Shown here in pieces: positions 47,696-49,253 of a stretch of 49,253 bases of DNA. The notes under the pieces are model-generated. The model was not told the DNA's origin, did no database searches, and saw nothing but the letters and a program-made list of their open reading frames with translations. The translations under genes were made by a program, and so were the position numbers. Position 1 is the first letter of the stretch. Each line of letters opens with the position of its first letter. Origin of the DNA: a virus; IMG/VR virus record IMGVR_UViG_3300017941_000014, positions 1 through 49,253 of that record. One strand, written 5' to 3'.

Positions 47696-49253
47696 CTAGT
47701 CCACTTCCATCGAGCAGCTTGAAATAACCGCAGCCGTACCACCCGACGCATTTAGATACTGCAAGCTGAAGCTGTCCGCCGCAGCGAAACTGATTGTGTG
47801 AGCCACATCGGAGACTTCTTCGGGCACGCCGTCGCCAACGGCAGCCGTAGCAACAAGGCCACTCCCTGGACCTGATCCATTCTTAAACACCGTCATTACT
47901 TCGGGCTGAACCAACGGGGCCGCTGTCACATAACAGATCAGATTCTTCGCGGTAACTGCGCGTGGCATACCTGTTGCGACATAGGACGGGGCAGTCAATC
48001 GGACATTTGTAAAAGGCGCTCCGTAGGTGGTGCCAGCAGCGGGAAGTGTGATTCCGTCCGTACCCCAGATAATCATCCCTGTAGATGTTCCGGTCGGCAC
48101 CAACTCCATACTGATTGACTGAATTGCGCCGGAGGCCGCACCCGCGTTTCCATTCACTATGCTAACGTCTATACGATCTCCTTGAGCAAGGGTGATGGCA
48201 TGGCCTGTCACAGCGAAATTGTCACAATAGACATCTCCCGCATAGGAGCTTAGGGGTACGGTAGCCACAAGAAGTGTGTCCGCCATCGCCCCAGCAGCTC
48301 CAATTCCCTGACGAAGAGTGAATACTAAATTGCCACCAGCAGCATTGGCAGTAGCCATGTACACACACAGATTCCGAGCCGTCGCGCCAAGCGTGTAGGG
48401 GATTGGAACTTCCACGTTCGCTTCGGTGGCTGTGGGAGTTCCAGACATTGAAAACCCTGTGTAGACTGTTGCGCCAGTTGATACCGTAACGCCAGCGTAG
48501 GCATTCCCCAATAGTTGCGACGTGGTGCCCACCAATTGAGCGGATAAACCACGGAAAGTGTCACTGCCTGCTGATACTGCCGCTGAAATCACCGCTGCGC
48601 TCAAGGCACCCGCAGGAACCCACGTAGGAGGAGCACCTATACCGGATACAACGGTCCGTGCCGCTGTTCCTGGCAGAATCGTAAAAGTATTTTGGGATGG
48701 CGTAACAGAACTACCGCCAAGAATTGTCCCAACCCCAATGCTTGTGGGAACGTGCCCTGCATTGTCGCCGGTTGAAACCACAAGATTATTTATCCAGGCA
48801 GAAAACGGGATGTATGTAGCATAATAGAAACCTCCCTCAACTGCATTCCCAAACCAGGGATATGAGCGATTCGCTGCCCAGCCACTTGCGCCGCCATATG
48901 TTCCGATGATCCCGCCCACAAGGGTCATGTTCGGACCAGTCATGCAGGTAGGGCAGGAGATTACCGGCGCTGTAGTACCAGTAGAAACAACGGGCGAAGT
49001 TGCCGTGACTCCCGTAACGCCAGTATTAGCGATAGTCAGGGTATCAGGAGCGCGTGTCAAAGAAATGCCCGTTCCCGCAACAAGCGTGGCATTGTGGCAG
49101 TTGGCATCCCACGCGCTGCCTGCCGGGACCACGTACACAAAGCAGGATTGGCCCTGATCTATAGTGAGAGTTGCCCCCGGCGTGCCCCCATTCTTGCTGA
49201 TCTGCCAAGTCGTGGGCGTAACCGTAACCGCTGTCGAGGAGCCAGTAGTATGG
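47696..49253 (-). CDS. Surface/fibre protein with repeated jelly-roll-like domain, 5' end outside window
   Basis: The frame stays open to the right edge (at least 518 codons), so the start is missing; a GTG at 49138 is only an internal codon. The visible N-terminal part is Thr/Gly-rich (VTPTTWQISKNGGTPGATLT). Two related C-terminal domains follow: one around ARNLCVYMATANAAGG to IQSISMELVP, one around AKNLICYVTAAP to ISSCSMEVD. Both look like small lectin-like sandwiches. Ends in TAG immediately before the next ATG. Probably a receptor-binding or fibre protein. Confidence 0.82.
   Translation of the reverse strand, partial: HTTGSSTAVTVTPTTWQISKNGGTPGATLTIDQGQSCFVYVVPAGSAWDANCHNATLVAGTGISLTRAPDTLTIANTGVTGVTATSPVVSTGTTAPVISCPTCMTGPNMTLVGGIIGTYGGASGWAANRSYPWFGNAVEGGFYYATYIPFSAWINNLVVSTGDNAGHVPTSIGVGTILGGSSVTPSQNTFTILPGTAARTVVSGIGAPPTWVPAGALSAAVISAAVSAGSDTFRGLSAQLVGTTSQLLGNAYAGVTVSTGATVYTGFSMSGTPTATEANVEVPIPYTLGATARNLCVYMATANAAGGNLVFTLRQGIGAAGAMADTLLVATVPLSSYAGDVYCDNFAVTGHAITLAQGDRIDVSIVNGNAGAASGAIQSISMELVPTGTSTGMIIWGTDGITLPAAGTTYGAPFTNVRLTAPSYVATGMPRAVTAKNLICYVTAAPLVQPEVMTVFKNGSGPGSGLVATAAVGDGVPEEVSDVAHTISFAAADSFSLQYLNASGGTAAVISSCSMEVD

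Noticed and set aside
47696-47698. Readthrough joining the right-end fibre protein to the 506-residue protein
   Set aside because: The TAG is in frame with the following ATG, but that ATG begins a signal peptide, which would be pointless inside a fusion.
1-49253. CRISPR array, insertion sequence, integrase or attachment site
   Set aside because: No regularly spaced direct repeats, transposase or recombinase motif, or att-like core next to an integrase gene was found.

Overview
This window reads as a nearly complete genome of a tailed double-stranded DNA phage. Recognisable parts include a large terminase subunit, a portal, a scaffold, a major capsid protein, internal virion proteins, large beta-helix spike proteins, a GH108-type lysozyme, a holin and an ERF single-strand annealing protein. 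I see no tape-measure protein, sheath or tail tube, and the portal, scaffold, capsid and internal-protein set fits a short-tailed (podovirus-like) particle. No integrase, DNA polymerase, helicase or CRISPR array is visible. The host is unknown. Signal peptides ending in GQA on several surface proteins point to a Gram-negative, Sec-exporting host, but that is inference.

Layout. Two long minus-strand blocks flank one plus-strand block. Minus 23.1 kb to 1 runs: zinc ribbon and small genes, small and large terminase, portal, small basic proteins, scaffold, major capsid protein, two further structural proteins, a glycosyltransferase island (about 5.8-11.0 kb), neck or tail proteins, and a spike protein that runs off the left end. 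Plus 24.3-35.5 kb holds about 35 short early genes: the ERF annealase, zinc-binding proteins, an HNH-like protein, three PD-(D/E)XK-type nucleases and many tiny membrane proteins. Minus 49.25-35.6 kb carries spike and surface proteins, internal virion proteins, a large spike, a cluster of small membrane proteins with the holin, and the lysozyme. Joining right end to left would make all late genes one minus-strand unit, so the sequence is probably a circularly permuted genome cut inside the spike genes. The two terminal reading frames do not join directly in frame.

Control. The gap at 23.1-24.3 kb holds a good minus-strand promoter (TTGACA, 16 bp, TATGAT) in front of the leftward block. It also holds three tandem 22-bp operator-like palindromes ahead of the early block. 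A 450-500 nt unit there, with its own promoter, has a homologue in opposite orientation at 29.68-30.20 kb. Two strong intrinsic terminators lie inside the leftward block, and their U-tracts run almost into the next start codons.

Most notable: (1) a four-gene glycosyltransferase island inside the virion operon, with one polypeptide carrying GT11, two tandem DDD glycosyltransferase domains and a GT32-like domain, split by a single in-frame amber codon; (2) at least four beta-rich, often Cys-rich spike-type proteins with Sec signal peptides; (3) the inverted duplicated promoter-plus-transcript unit; (4) a tRNA-like sequence with an expanded anticodon arm; and (5) many genes of under 60 codons.
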